Notes: generated by a model not told the origin, from the letters alone. Numbered from the stretch's first letter, positions 11,876 through 22,440 are shown. The stretch is DNA of 64,000 nucleotides from Ctena decussata (GCA_963989385.1 OZ022505.1:58407737-58471736), one strand, 5' to 3'. Translations and numbers: made by a program.

Positions 11876-12114
11876 ACGAATTGTATCTCCGAATGTTCAC
11901 AAATCCTCTCATATCGGAGCTCCGGCGTAAAGTTAACACAGTTTTATTTTTGTTTTTGTTTTTAATAGTATAAATTTTGTTATTTCAGGACTTTTCTGAG
12001 ACAGACACATTCACGTATCTGCTAAGAAGAGACTGATTTTTTAAAAATAATGCACTGTAGATTTTTTCATAAAGTGTGTTGTCTACGTTGGAATTTAAGC
12101 CAAGCAGGGGCCGT
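11876..12114 (+). other. zinc-finger locus 1: intron block, 3' splice acceptor and exon start
   Basis: An intron-like block (TCTCCGAATG..., TCATATCGGAGCTC) is followed by a pyrimidine-rich tract and TTGTTATTTCAG with AG at 11987-11988, then GACTTTTCTGAGACAGACAC. Homologous blocks precede loci 2 and 3: acceptors at 36613-36614 and 51899-51900, with exon starts AGATTTGTTGAGGCAGACAC and GTATTTTCTGGAGTAGACAT. Conservation of acceptor plus exon start across three copies supports a real exon boundary. The exon start has stops in the finger frame, so it may be untranslated. MITE family 2 copy 2 interrupts the exon at 12118. Confidence 0.6.
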
Positions 12115-12117
12115 ATT

Positions 12118-12328
12118 CATAAAGCCACTTAAGTCGTTGCTATGCGGTTGCTAAGGCTAAAAAGCTATAAAGGAGATTTCCTACAACTATGAAATTTGGT
12201 CTGGAGGAACAGTCTTTGTAAGACTGTTCCTCCAGACCAAATTTCATTGTTGTAGGGAATCTCCTTGAAAGAAATTTAGCCTTAGCAACAGCATAGCAAC
12301 CACTTAAGTCGTTTTATGAATACGGCCC
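12118..12328. mobile_element. palindromic MITE family 2, copy 2, inserted in a zinc-finger exon
   Basis: Arms begin GGGCCGTATTCATAAA and end in the complement. CAG flanks it on both sides (12115-12117 and 12329-12331), consistent with a 3-bp target duplication. The sequence after it, AGGAGACTTGAAGA, is finger code (Ala-Gly-Asp-Leu-Lys), so it landed within a finger just upstream of the open 7-finger frame. Confidence 0.8.
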
Positions 12329-12361
12329 CAGGAGACTTGAAGATACACATTCTTACTCAAA

Positions 12362-12961
12362 ATGGAGAACTCATATGACTGTCATGTTTGTGGTAAACAG
12401 TATACACAAGAAGGAAATTTGAAGAGACATATGCTTATTCATACTGGAGAGAAAACATATGCTTGTGATGTTTGTCGTAAACTGTTTACAAGGGCAGAAA
12501 ACTTGACGAGACACATGCTTATTCATACTGGAGAGAAACCATACCCTTGTGATCTCTGTGGGAAACACTTTAATCAGATGGGAAACTTGAAGAAACACCT
12601 GTTTAGTCATACTAAAAAGAAGCCATATAATTGTGGTATATGTTGTAAACAGTTTTCACGGGAAGAAACCTTAAAGAAACATATGCTTTTTCATACGGGA
12701 GAGACACCATATGATTGTGATATATGTTGTAAACAGTTTGCACAGGCAGGAGACTTAAAGTCACATATGATTGTTCATACTGGAGGGAAACCATATGGTT
12801 GTGACATATGTGGTAAACAGTTTATACAGGCAAGCGACTTGAAGAGACACATGCTTATTCATACTGGAGAGAAACCATACCATTGTGATCTCTGTGGTAA
12901 ACACTTTAATCAGACAGGAAACTTGAAGAGACACTTGTTCATTCATACTGGAAAGAAGTGA
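12362..12961 (+). CDS. C2H2 zinc-finger protein, locus 1 (7 fingers, possibly truncated)
   Basis: A 199-codon frame encodes seven consecutive C2H2 fingers, CxxC-x3-F/Y-x5-L-x2-H-x3-H, from about residue 7 to the end, joined by mostly HTGEKPY-type linkers. Such proteins are normally nuclear sequence-specific DNA binders, with each finger contacting about three bases. Helix segments include QEGNLKR, RAENLTR, QMGNLKK, REETLKK, QAGDLKS, QASDLKR and QTGNLKR, so the contact residues vary. No KRAB, BTB or other effector domain is visible. The stop at 12959-12961 comes in a linker, after HTGKK, and decayed fingers follow, so this is probably the surviving open part of a longer array. The ATG at 12362 follows a MITE by 33 bp and may not be the native start; a spliced upstream exon is possible. 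Confidence 0.65.
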   Translation: MENSYDCHVCGKQYTQEGNLKRHMLIHTGEKTYACDVCRKLFTRAENLTRHMLIHTGEKPYPCDLCGKHFNQMGNLKKHLFSHTKKKPYNCGICCKQFSREETLKKHMLFHTGETPYDCDICCKQFAQAGDLKSHMIVHTGGKPYGCDICGKQFIQASDLKRHMLIHTGEKPYHCDLCGKHFNQTGNLKRHLFIHTGKK

Positions 12962-13490
12962 TATTTGTTGTAAACAATTTACTCTGGCAGGAGGTTTATT
13001 CATACTGGAAGGAAACCATTAGGTTGTGACATCTGTAGTAAACAGTATACACAGGCAAGAGACTTGAAGAAACACATGCTTATTCATACTGGGGTGAAAC
13101 TGTATGCTTGTGAGTTGTGTTCCAAACAGTTTACATAGGCAGGAGGCTGGAACTGACACAAATTTTTATTCTTGAGGGCAGCATATGATTGTGATACTTG
13201 TTTTAAACGGTTTCCAAAGATAGAAGACTTAAAGGGACACACGCTTATTCATACTGGAGAGCAACCATATGCTTGCGGTCTCTGTACTAAGCAGTTTACA
13301 AAAGAGTGTCACTTGAAGAAACATATTATGCTTACTCGTCCTCAAGAGAATCCATATGCTTGTGAACTCTGTCATGAGCGGTTTACATAGAGTGGTCGCG
13401 TAAAGAAACACATGCTAATTAATTCTTCAGAGAATCCGTTTGCCTGTGACCTCTGTTGTAAGCGGTTTTATCATGCATCTGTGGAAAAAC
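12962..13490 (+). pseudogene. decayed C2H2 fingers 3' of locus 1
   Basis: Finger code continues past the stop with lesions: a deletion after 'tgttgtaaacaatttactctggcagga', an in-frame TAG in 'gtttacatagg' (about 13130), a readable stretch 13172-13390 with further fingers (CDTCFKRF, CGLCTKQF, CELCHERF), another TAG at 13388, and a last remnant 'gcctgtgacctctgttgtaagcgg' to about 13470. This is the eroded 3' part of the same array. Confidence 0.8.
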
Positions 13491-15497
13491 CACCTGATAA
13501 TAGGGGTATGATAACATGATATGATACCATGTCAGTGTAGATCTGCGCATGCGCAAATGTTATCAGCCGATGACTTGAGAAGCGATCTCTGAAGACAATT
13601 GGCTATATACCGACGTCTGCCCTGGTAACAATGTTTGATTGGTTAAATGACGTCACCGACTAATGTCATAACGCATACGCGACTTCAGCAAGTTCAAGCA
13701 GAACTATGTTTGCTTTTCATTTGTTTGACTCTCTTTATGCCTTAAAATCTTTTATGATGCAAGATAAATAGAAACCATGTAAGTGTCATTTGATACCATG
13801 TACATTTCGTCACCTTGACGCAAAAAGTCAACAACTCCATTTTTTCAACTTTTCAGGAGAAGCAAAACACATTTTATCTCTTTTGAGACAAACTAAATGA
13901 CCATCAGCATTTTTAAGTTTGCTGTAGTTTCCTCTTTTGGTTTAAGCAGTAACAAATCCAAAAGTATTTTTTAACATTATATTATGGCAATACTACAATG
14001 TACGTGTGAAGGCTACCATTCAGTACCTTGACGCTGTGCTTGTATTTCATAGCTCTTAGGGCAACCAGAATAAAAAGTCGTCATTTTTATAGAGAGATTT
14101 CTCAGTATTCAAAAACATTTCTCCCTACTTTAGGTGCAATGTATGTTTATCAACCAAAATTCTGTCATCTAAAATAAAGGTACAACCACTGTATATAAAG
14201 ATGTGTATTCAGATGCTTACAACAATGGGAGTGCTTTGGGCACTTTAATCTTTCTTATGAGACTGTTGGTAATGGGTATGGGTATTACCAACCAGCTGAA
14301 TATTAATGATACTTTCATTAAATCAACGCATACAGATACTTGAAAATGGAAGGAAAGTCAGGCTTTGTTGTACAACACATTACTTTTGTTTCTCTGTTAT
14401 GAACCACAAATAAAATATATTTAGAACTCTTTACTATTTGCCCTACAACTTGAGTTGTGAGGTTATTCACTTTGTCAACTTTCATCAATGTTGCTGTGTT
14501 CACTTCAATGGAAAAAAAGGATTATAACAATTTGTGCTTAACTGTGAAACTCATACATCCTACCCTAGCTGTGTACTAGTAGTATGTGCTGCAGAACAAC
14601 TATTTACCATAGCACTTAAGTTATGTAATAACAAAACAAACAAAAATCCTAAGTGCTATTTTGTTAATCAGGTGTTTTGTGAAAACAACAGGTCTTTCTC
14701 CTTGCTGTCAGATGAGTTGGGCTGTATATGTGGCCATTAGAAAAGATATTACTATTTTATATCTTGATCATTGTGTTTTTTTATCCAGCTCTTAATGACA
14801 CAGTTTAACATTATGTTTCATGACAATATCAAAATACTCAGATGAGAATATGTTCCCTCTGGTTTCAACAGCAAATATAGGGGAGTGTAGCTGCAAACTC
14901 GAGCCCTATGCCCCTTGGTCTTGCTCATTTGAGTGGTTCATATTCGCAAATTCCTGACTCAAGTTTCTTCCAATTACGGTAGCTGGATTTATTCAGAGGA
15001 AAGTCACTGAATGAGTGAGCACTTTTCTGCAACCTTTCCATTTAACTTGAGGTCATTGAAATCCTACCATTAGATCGAGAAAATAAACAGTTAAGGCACA
15101 GTAAATCGAAAAAAAAAAAAAACGAAAAAAAAACAACAACAAAAAAAAACAGAGAACTTCACTGGATCTACCAGCTACCTACACTCCGTTCAACTATACT
15201 TGTTTGGGTTGAATCAAGTAAATCTACAATATTTGCTGGTTTGGCCAAAATAAAATTAAAGTGTGGTAAAATCTCATCTGTAATAGTTTTATGTAGAAAC
15301 TAGCTAACATAAAGTGGCATTCATTTTCTGTTACTTTAATGTTGCATTAAGGACATGGATGCTCATTCTGGTGAATATTTGTGTATCTCTTGTCTTCAAT
15401 AGCAAATTTGTGGGCAAAACAATGAAACCAGGAAAGTGCTAACTGACATTTAGCATTGGTGACACAATCTAAGTAATTTTCTCCCCTAATTTGAGAA
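13491..15497. other. no gene seen; A-rich tract
   Basis: About 2 kb without a supported coding segment. An A-rich simple tract lies at 15108-15150. No LINE, SINE or zinc-finger code was recognised. Confidence 0.45.
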
Positions 15498-15690
15498 GCC
15501 CCGGTAGCTCAGCGGGGTAAATGTTGGCCTGTTGATAGCAGTCCCGACTTTGATCCCAGGAAGCAGAAAACTTTTTAACCATTGCACACAGCCTTTCATT
15601 ATCACCCTACCATTGTTCTTATATGAATGAAATAATGTTGAAAAAGACATAATATTGTATCATCCATCTATTCCTTCATTCATTTATATG
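15498..15690 (+). mobile_element. diverged tRNA-derived SINE
   Basis: It opens with CCCCGGTAGCTCAGCGGGGTAA (A-box-like), then a decayed B box (CTTTGATCCCAGG), 'cctttcattatcaccctacc', and a tail with 'gttgaaaaagacataa'. The order matches the SINEs at 5931 and 20750 with more substitutions, so it is an older copy. Confidence 0.65.
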
Positions 15691-16022
15691 TTATCAAATT
15701 TGATGATGGCTTATTTCTGAATAAAAATATTGTAAATCTAATCAATCTCACAGGGGTTATACTAATTTCCCTATCTTTGCTGTCAACCATTAACAATAGT
15801 ATCATTTACTGCTATTGGTATTGCTTATGACTGCATTCTTGGTCAACAACCACTTGGCACAGTACCAGATTGGTTGACAGCACAGGTAAGCAAAGTGGTA
15901 TTACTTTAATGCTAATTTATTCCACTCCCTAAACATAAGGGAGTGACCTTAATCTGTATTACCTTCAGTATAAATAACCTAAGATGTTGACTAACAGAAT
16001 CTAGAGAAAATCACAAGGTTAA

Positions 16023-16608
16023 CCCTTAGAGTGCTAAGCGCGACTATAGTCGCGCTCGAGGGGTAGGTCACTTTGAGGGCATGTCAGGCACACTTGACAT
16101 CAAGTACGCCCCATCATTTGCGATTGTCCTATGCAGGAGGGAATCTGCTTTCTACTAGAGCAAGGTTTTACCCACCTAACTGATTTGTTGACTTTAAAAC
16201 TCGGAGAAAACGTCAAAAATTTATTATATTTTCAACATCAGCTTTTCAGGTACTTGATCCCGATTTTCTGACAACTAGACTTCATCCTTCCAAACTTTCT
16301 CTCTTGATAAATATTCAGCAATAACACCGGCCCTCAGATAAGCAATTACTTTTGTCATACAAAGCATATCACTGGCGCTAATATCTTGTACTATTTTTTT
16401 AAGTGTCCATGTTGGTTCCCGGTGTATCATGTGACATTCAAATATGGAAGGTCACGTGACCTTGGTAACTTCCGGTAATGGCAGGGTCTACATCGTTGTT
16501 ATTAATTGAAAATTTCAAGCGAACCAGAGTGTGTGCAAGTTATGGCTTCTGAGATTCCCCTACCACCATTTTTGGGCCAGGTAAATTATTTTTCCAGCAC
16601 TCTAAGGG
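16023..16608. mobile_element. piggyBac-like MITE with TTAA target duplications
   Basis: TTAA occurs immediately outside both ends (16019-16022 and 16609-16612). The ends CCCTTAGAGTGCT and AGCACTCTAAGGG are perfect inverted repeats. A perfect 18-bp palindrome, GCGCGACTATAGTCGCGC, lies just inside the left end (about 16037-16054). TTAA duplication with CCCT-starting termini is characteristic of piggyBac. There is no transposase, so it is non-autonomous. Confidence 0.8.
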
Positions 16609-16939
16609 TTAATATTTTGCATAAAAGAGACAGATTCATTGAAAACTTCCTTGTCATGGCATATTAAACCACATGGTTAAATGCTTAATATCACATACAA
16701 GCTGTCATCACCATCACATTTGCTCACATTTACCACATTGTGGTGGTGTCATAAAACCAGATATCTGTATCCCTTAGGTACCTAATTTTGGTATCAATGT
16801 TGATATTTTATCATGACAATGGTGTCAATAAGTGGTTGCTTGCTACTATTTTTTTATCAAAAACAGTAACAGTTTATAAATTTATCTGTGTTCTATAATG
16901 TCCAATGGCAAAACAATGGCTTTTATGGAATTTTTGCAC

Positions 16940-17270
16940 CAAAATAATTTCAATTCACAACAAAATATCTTGGTGCAAAAACTCAATAACTGCCCTTACA
17001 CAGTTTTTGCACTAATCAATTTCATATCTTTTTCAATATAATTCGGTGCAAAAACTCAATAAGTGCACTTATTGAGTTATTGCACCAAGCTAAAATACAG
17101 TTGTACATAGCCCATTTTGCATTTTATGCCAAAAACACCTTTTTCATCCAGAATTAGATTGCAATATTTTAATATGATATGAATATCATTATTTAGTATC
17201 AAATTATGCAAAAAAAGTTTTTTTGGAAATTTTGGAGTTATTGACTTTTTGCGCCAAGGCGACGATTTGA
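16940..17270. repeat. inverted-repeat cluster built on GGTGCAAAAACTCAATAA
   Basis: 'ttggtgcaaaaactcaataac' (about 16970), 'cggtgcaaaaactcaataagtg' (about 17042) and the complement 'cttattgagttattgcaccaa' (about 17067) form overlapping hairpins. A related 'gagttattgactttttgcgccaa' lies near 17236. Probably an old palindromic MITE; ends not defined. Confidence 0.55.
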
Positions 17271-17284
17271 GGTCTGTGCTAAGA

Positions 17285-18865
17285 AATCTACACATACAGG
17301 AAACTTGAACACGTGCTCATGCATAACCAGGAGAAATTACACGCTTGTGATATCTGCAAGGTTGGCCGGGAAATACCGGTGGTGGCAATTCCCGGTGGTA
17401 ATTACCGTCCTGGGAAATACTCCAAATTTGGCCTAATTGGGAAATACTGGAAAATATGAAAAATTTTATAGCTGTTTCTCTTAAAATATTCTATCATATT
17501 TGTTTAATTTAAGTTGAAAGCACATATTTTTATCATTTACATGCATATCATTCAAAAAAGGTTATAAATTCCAGGGCTGGTCCATGCCAAAATACACAGC
17601 AGATGATTCTTGGTTGTGTCAGAGCCTATAATTTCAAAGAAAATTGCCTTTAAAATTCTTATTTATGGAAACAAGGGACTGTAAAATCCCTTCTTTAACG
17701 ACTTAACAGTGGTGTTTCAGCACTGTAAACACAGGATCTTTTTATCATTTGGTTCTCGTACAAATGTATATTCTAAACTGAGCTGCAGTTTTACTTACAC
17801 CTTTTTGCATGGTTCAGGGGTCAGCCTAGGATTCTAAGACAAGGAGAAGTTCTGCGACATTTTCTGAATTTCAGGGAGAAGTTTTATTCCAAACTCTGGG
17901 CTTTCTGTATATGTTTTATACATTTTGACTTCTCATTCAGCTCAAAATAGGGAGAAGTCAGTCAGCTTCAGGAGACAATTCCTCCCACTTCTCCCTCTAA
18001 GCTTACCCTTGCAGGTTTATCACTGCTAAAGAACATAGCTTTCTGTAGGCTAACTTAATCTGTTTTCATGTTTGATCATATCAAAATTTGACAGAACTCT
18101 TTTAAGGTCTTCAAAGCTGGGCATAGATTCACAACTACTTCACAAGAAAGAGTACATGTATGTACCATACTCCAGTTTCTTGTATGTATCCCTGAGGTTG
18201 TCACCTGATAAATTAAACCATCAAGTGTGGACGTTGTGGTCCAAAGGTTTCCAGATGAATTTTAAGTCCTCTAATGTCTTATTTTTCCTAAAGGCTTCAA
18301 TATCTATCTAACTGATTAACTATGCTTCCTATTGTAAGTAATGACTAAACACCACTGAAGTTGTGAAAAATAACTTTATTGTCTTTATTCAACTGACAGG
18401 TGCCAATTGCAACTAGGTACTTTTATTCTCAGTTCTCAGTGTGTTATAACAACTGGTTTATCACAGAAACGACTGCACATGCTGACTCATCTATGGACAG
18501 TTCATATATTAAGAAAATAATTTGATTGCATATGCAGATCTAGATAGTATGTTATCTGTACTTTGGCATGATGTTAAATAAAGGGATGTTTAATTATTTT
18601 TTGCTGTGCATATATAGTTTATTGGCTGTAATAAACATGTTTAAACTTTCTAGGTGGACAGAGACCAATTTCCTAGGAATTGCCAGTATTTCCCGGGAAT
18701 CACCGGTATTTTCCACCGTCCTGGGAAATATGAGTATTTCCCGCCTTTTTGCCAACCTTGTGATATCTGAGGTAAACGATTTAAAAAGGAAGGGTACTTG
18801 AAACGGCACATGCTAATTCATAATTTAGAGATCAACTGCTGTGCTTGCTATGTCTTTGGTTAACA
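17285..18865 (+). pseudogene. C2H2 finger fragment split by a DNA transposon
   Basis: At 17285-17356, finger code reads GNLK-like, then HVLMHNQEKLHACDIC after a 1-base loss. It breaks exactly after the Cys-Asp-Ile-Cys codons. At 18761-18860 it resumes with the duplicated TGATATCTG and continues GKRFKKEGYLKRHMLIH (a TGA replaces the codon before Gly) to about 18860. Removing 17357-18760 and one duplication restores one finger, so this is an older, detached piece of locus 1 or of another array. Confidence 0.78.
17357..18760. mobile_element. 1.4-kb DNA transposon, CAAGGTTGGC termini, 9-bp target duplication
   Basis: The ends CAAGGTTGGC and GCCAACCTTG are perfect inverted repeats, followed inside by imperfect repeats of the GGGAAATACC type. 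TGATATCTG flanks it on both sides (17348-17356 and 18761-18769). The interior shows no transposase. The terminal CAAGG looks hAT-like, but a 9-bp duplication is longer than the usual 8 bp of hAT and also fits Mutator-like elements. The superfamily is left open. Confidence 0.78.
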
Positions 18866-19069
18866 GGAAATAATGCTATTATTTTGTAGCGTCTCTAGCC
18901 TCGGATGCTGCTTTCCATTAGGTTCTGAGTGTCTTATTCTTAATCCTTTTACTTACACAGGGGTCAATATACTAAGTGTCACCTTAGTGGGCAGTAAAAT
19001 AGTACTAAGAGCCTGTCTGTTATTTAAAGCATTTATCCTTATTTATTCCATAACAATTTAATCCTTGAA

Positions 19070-19262
19070 CGATACTTATATTAACTATGGATGACTGATA
19101 CTGAACTTAACTAAGTATGAGTTGTGCTGATCTTAACTATATGAATGTATGAATGAGGCTTATTTTAACTATGCATGACTGATGCTAGTCTTAACGATGA
19201 ATGAACGATGCTAATCTTAACTATTTGCTAATGATGCTTATCTTATTTATATATACGAGGAA
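19070..19262. repeat. degenerate tandem repeat (CTTAACTATGNATGA-like)
   Basis: About five diverged units of 35-48 bp, each with 'cttaactat' and 'gatgct/gatact'. Not coding. Confidence 0.55.
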
Positions 19263-20479
19263 TACTTATGCAAGAATGATGATGACGACTAGAATGGTAG
19301 TGTGACACACACAAAATTTGTTACAAACTGATTACACCCCGTTGGTGGAGTCGTAATTAATAGAACAGGTTTTACACTATAAACAACGGTGCACAAACAG
19401 CCCTCGTACTGAGGAGTGACAAGTATACATTAAACACTTAAAAACTATGTTATGATATGCTGTTACGCCAGTTGAGGGGTAGCCTTACCCATTCTTGTGG
19501 GTTTTAGGCCCAAGGGGATTTCTGGGTAGGGGGTTTGCGATTGGTCATTGTAGTGAGTTTTAGATAATTTGGGGTATCACTTAGGATTCGAAGTGCTATC
19601 TTCTCTTACACAATGTGCATTTGGCCAACTTTACACACTTTGAAACTATTTTCAAGTATTTTTGACCCACAGTGGGAGTTTCTGTTTCGAGTCTCAGGTA
19701 ACCTGGTCTCCCAAGGTAGCCGGCAAAAAGACTTTGAACCTATCGAGTCACGAAACTCTCACAGTAAAACTAAAGAGGTAAGCCACAATTACCCCAGGCT
19801 TAAGAACCTCCACCCCAAAAGCGCTTCTACACAACTATAAGCGGATAATTTACTCCACAGAGTAAAACATCATATGAAGCATCCCATAGGCAATATTCCT
19901 CTATGAGATTCACAATTACACCACTGCACCCTCACCATAGCCCAATAACACCTATGGAGACTACCGGATGCAAAATGACAACTGAAAAACAAGGCCAAAA
20001 CTACTTAACACTTCTGTCTTATCCTTAAAGTAAACGCAACTTCGAATCCCAAGCGGCAGGAAACTTTTGGGAGTTACTCACTACTTCTAGATTTAGCTAA
20101 ATTGCTAAATATAATTAATATAGCTTGTTGTTGTTTGAATTTAGCTAGATTCTTCAAAACTTCTTTAAATATTTGTCTTAAAACTTTTTTGTCGCAGACG
20201 ACGGGAGTTTGGGTGAGAAGATCTCGGTACCACAAATTCCAAGAATTCCAGGCGGACGCACTGGTTTTATAGTGGGTTGGCCAGTTTAAGGCTGGCCCAC
20301 AAATTGACCAATCAGAAGAGACTGGCCAGCAAATCAAGCATTCTGATTGCGTAACAGAGTTGGACAACATTCATAGCAACGCACGTGCATGGGTTCCCAA
20401 GTGGCCTACACTGGCCGCTAGACCTGCCAATGAACAACGCGGATTACCTCCCTGGTACCAGGCACGTGACTTTTCCAAT
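19263..20479. other. no clear gene; possible upstream region of the frame at 20480
   Basis: No repeat or coding segment was recognised with confidence. A 98-codon minus-strand frame (20074-20370) has no family resemblance. The segment has a higher GC content toward 20200-20480 and ends in a good initiation context for the plus-strand frame that follows. Confidence 0.3.
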
Positions 20480-20758
20480 ATGGCGTCCACAGATGCAACA
20501 GCTTCCCGACGATCAACGTTTGCATCAAATCTTACACTTATGGCTAGAATTAACAACGACTTGAGGCACATACCTCGAGGTTACGAAGGAAACATTCGCT
20601 GGAACCAGGGTAGGGAAGCCAGGTTGAATGCCATGCTGAAATTTGAACAGATGATGACTCGGATCGAAGCGATTCGTACTTTCCTCGTACAAAATCTCTA
20701 CTGCCTGAGAGGGATGTTTCAATTTTCACTTTGCAATGTAACAATGGAACCCCGATAA
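20480..20758 (+). CDS. hypothetical short protein or first exon, unrecognised
   Basis: The frame is open from 20360; the ATG at 20480 (context AATATGG) gives a plausible start, MASTDATASRRSTFASNL. About 92 residues follow: first Ser/Thr/Arg-rich, then a charged, probably helical stretch (RINNDLRHIPRGYEGN and LNAMLKFEQMMTRIEAI). Codon use looks more coding-like than its surroundings. The last dozen codons lead into a SINE at about 20750, so the true end may be a splice donor or a truncation. I do not recognise the family; it could be a host first exon or an ORF fragment of an unidentified transposon. Confidence 0.3.
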   Translation: MASTDATASRRSTFASNLTLMARINNDLRHIPRGYEGNIRWNQGREARLNAMLKFEQMMTRIEAIRTFLVQNLYCLRGMFQFSLCNVTMEPR

Positions 20759-20945
20759 CTCAGTGTATTAGGAGATGGCTTGCTGACCTAGTGGTCCCGG
20801 GTTCGATTCCCGCTGGAGGCGGAAATCTGTTCAAGCGTAAACGGTGTCCCATTGCCTTTCATTATTAGCCTCCAATCGTCCTGATATGACTGAAATACTG
20901 TTGAAAAAGACGTTAAATCGCAAGTCATCTAATCTATCCATCCAT
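20750..20945 (+). mobile_element. tRNA-derived SINE
   Basis: The perfect B box GGTTCGATTCC lies at about 20802-20812, then CCGCTGGAGGCGGAAATC, CGTCCTGATATGACTGAAAT and the end GACGTTAAATCGCAAGTCAT. It is nearly the same sequence as 5931-6122 from the B box onward. The A-box region is weaker. Confidence 0.82.
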
Positions 20946-21014
20946 AAGAAATATATCACGTCACATGAATATGTGTCCTAAGGTATATGTAAATAGGGAA
21001 GACTCAGATCAGCC

Positions 21015-21306
21015 TTTGCATCTGATGTTGTTTCAATGTTGTATATTACTACACCAATTTTAGCCCGTGTATTTGCTGTTGTTTCAGTGTTGTATATTAC
21101 CATATCAATTTAAGCCTGTGCATTTGCTGTTGTTTCAGTGTTGTATATCACTATACCAATTTAAGCCTGTGCATTTGCTGTTGTTTCAATGTTGTATATT
21201 ACTATACCAATTTAAGCCTGTGCATTTGCTTTTGTTTCAGTGTTGTATATTACTATTATACCAATTTAATCCCATGCATTTGCTGTTGTTTCAGTGTTGT
21301 ATATTA
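21015..21306 (+). repeat. 51-bp satellite, left array (6 units)
   Basis: Units carry TGTTGTTTCARTGTTGTATA, then TTACTATACCAATTT and AAGCCTGTGCATTTGC. TGTTGTTTCA starts at 21026, 21077, 21128 and 21179 and recurs near 21230 and 21284, so the period is 51 bp with one 3-bp insertion. Because 51 is a multiple of three, the array yields a spurious repetitive frame (LLLFQCCIL...). Confidence 0.92.
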
Positions 21307-21314
21307 GTCTGCCG

Positions 21315-21845
21315 CAGAGCTCTAGATAAGTGTGAGTATCTGATGATAATTAAGGATATAGAGGATATTTGACTTTTTCAGTGTAAGATTGGTTTTTATT
21401 TAACCGAATGAACACCAAAAGCAGTATTTTTACGAGTGGCGAAGCCACGAGTGAAAATAACACTTTTAGTGTTCATGAGTGAAATAAAAATTCATCTTAC
21501 ACCGAAAAAGTCAAATTTTCTAGTTCTTTTATGCTTGAAAATCGCAATAATTCTGTTCATTCAAGAGCGTCAGCCATCACGACAGAATCACAGCTTTTTT
21601 CTAGCCGTTTTGCGTCAAATTTGCAAATTTGATCAGTTTCGATTTCACCGAGAAATCTCTATAATTCATTGAAATGTATAAAAGAAATGTTTCCTTATTT
21701 CTCATTGATATTATATGTTGTTACCCCTCATCTGAACCGTCTCGTTGAGATGGTTCAGATGAGGGGTTAAAACTATGTTTTTAGGCAGAATTAATTAAAA
21801 TTATCCTTAATTATCACCAAGTACCCCCTCTTATCTAGAGCTCTG
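21315..21845. mobile_element. 531-bp TIR element splitting the 51-bp satellite
   Basis: The ends CAGAGCTCTAGATAAG and CTTATCTAGAGCTCTG are perfect inverted repeats. After a short gap the similarity resumes with TGATAATTAAGGATA, about 45 bp in total. Inside are an inverted repeat at 21372-21515 and a hairpin at about 21725-21767 (CCCCTCATCTGAACC against GGTTCAGATGAGGGG). No transposase. Satellite units lie on both sides, so it inserted into the array. Confidence 0.78.
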
Positions 21846-21864
21846 AATTGCCAAGTTTAGCCTG

Positions 21865-22107
21865 TGCTTTCGATGTTGTTTCAATGTTGTATATTACTAT
21901 ACCCATTTCAGCCTGTGTATTTGTTGTTGTTTCAGTATTATGTATTACTGTACCAATTTAAGCCTGTGCATTTGCTGTTGTATCAGTGTTGTATATTACT
22001 GCACCAATTTCAGCCTGTGCATTCGATGTTGTTTCAGTGTTGTATATTACTGCCTCAATTTCAGCCTGTGCATTCGATGTTGTTTCAATGTTGTATATTA
22101 CTATACA
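21865..22107 (+). repeat. 51-bp satellite, right array (5 units)
   Basis: Same unit as the left array. TGTTGTTTCA or a close variant starts at 21874, 21925, 21976, 22027 and 22078, exactly 51 bp apart. It abuts repeat X at 22108. Confidence 0.92.
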
Positions 22108-22440
22108 TACATGCTCTTAGAGAATTGACCCCGACCGACCCGACTTACTGCTATATAAACTCGGGTTGCTCGGGGTATCGATTTCACATGTGTTTCTAAT
22201 GAAACCGATCGTATAATCCTCCGGTATACACAAATAAATGATACAGAATTATGCAGTTTTGCAGCCTTGCCCCAGGTAGTGAGGATAACGCTGTTAACCG
22301 ATTTTCTCTAGTTAAAAGTAAAACATAAATATCCCGCATCCTTATCTTGATATAAACTAGAAAATGGAAATCCTCGTTAAAAGTTATGTTGTTTAGGCGT
22401 TTTGAACGGATTTCTACGTTAAAATTTAAGCGTTTTGTAA
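22108..22440 (+). repeat. repeat X, copy 1 (shared with 63669-64000)
   Basis: From TACATGCTCTTAGAGAATTG onward the sequence matches 63669-64000 almost base for base for over 330 bp, with a few substitutions and small indels. Copy 2 runs off the window, so this 3' limit is only the limit of comparison. No coding content. Probably a recent mobile repeat of unknown class. Confidence 0.88.

Noticed and set aside
16550..16608. Zinc-finger or other exon starting at 'atggcttctgagattcccc'
   Set aside because: Short frame inside the TTAA-flanked MITE; no continuation or domain.
17357..18760. Transposase within the 1.4-kb element
   Set aside because: Only frames under 80 codons without recognisable catalytic motifs were seen.
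21067..22199. Repetitive plus-strand frames of LLLFQCCIL units
   Set aside because: Product of the 51-bp satellite, whose length is a multiple of three; no start context and no domain.
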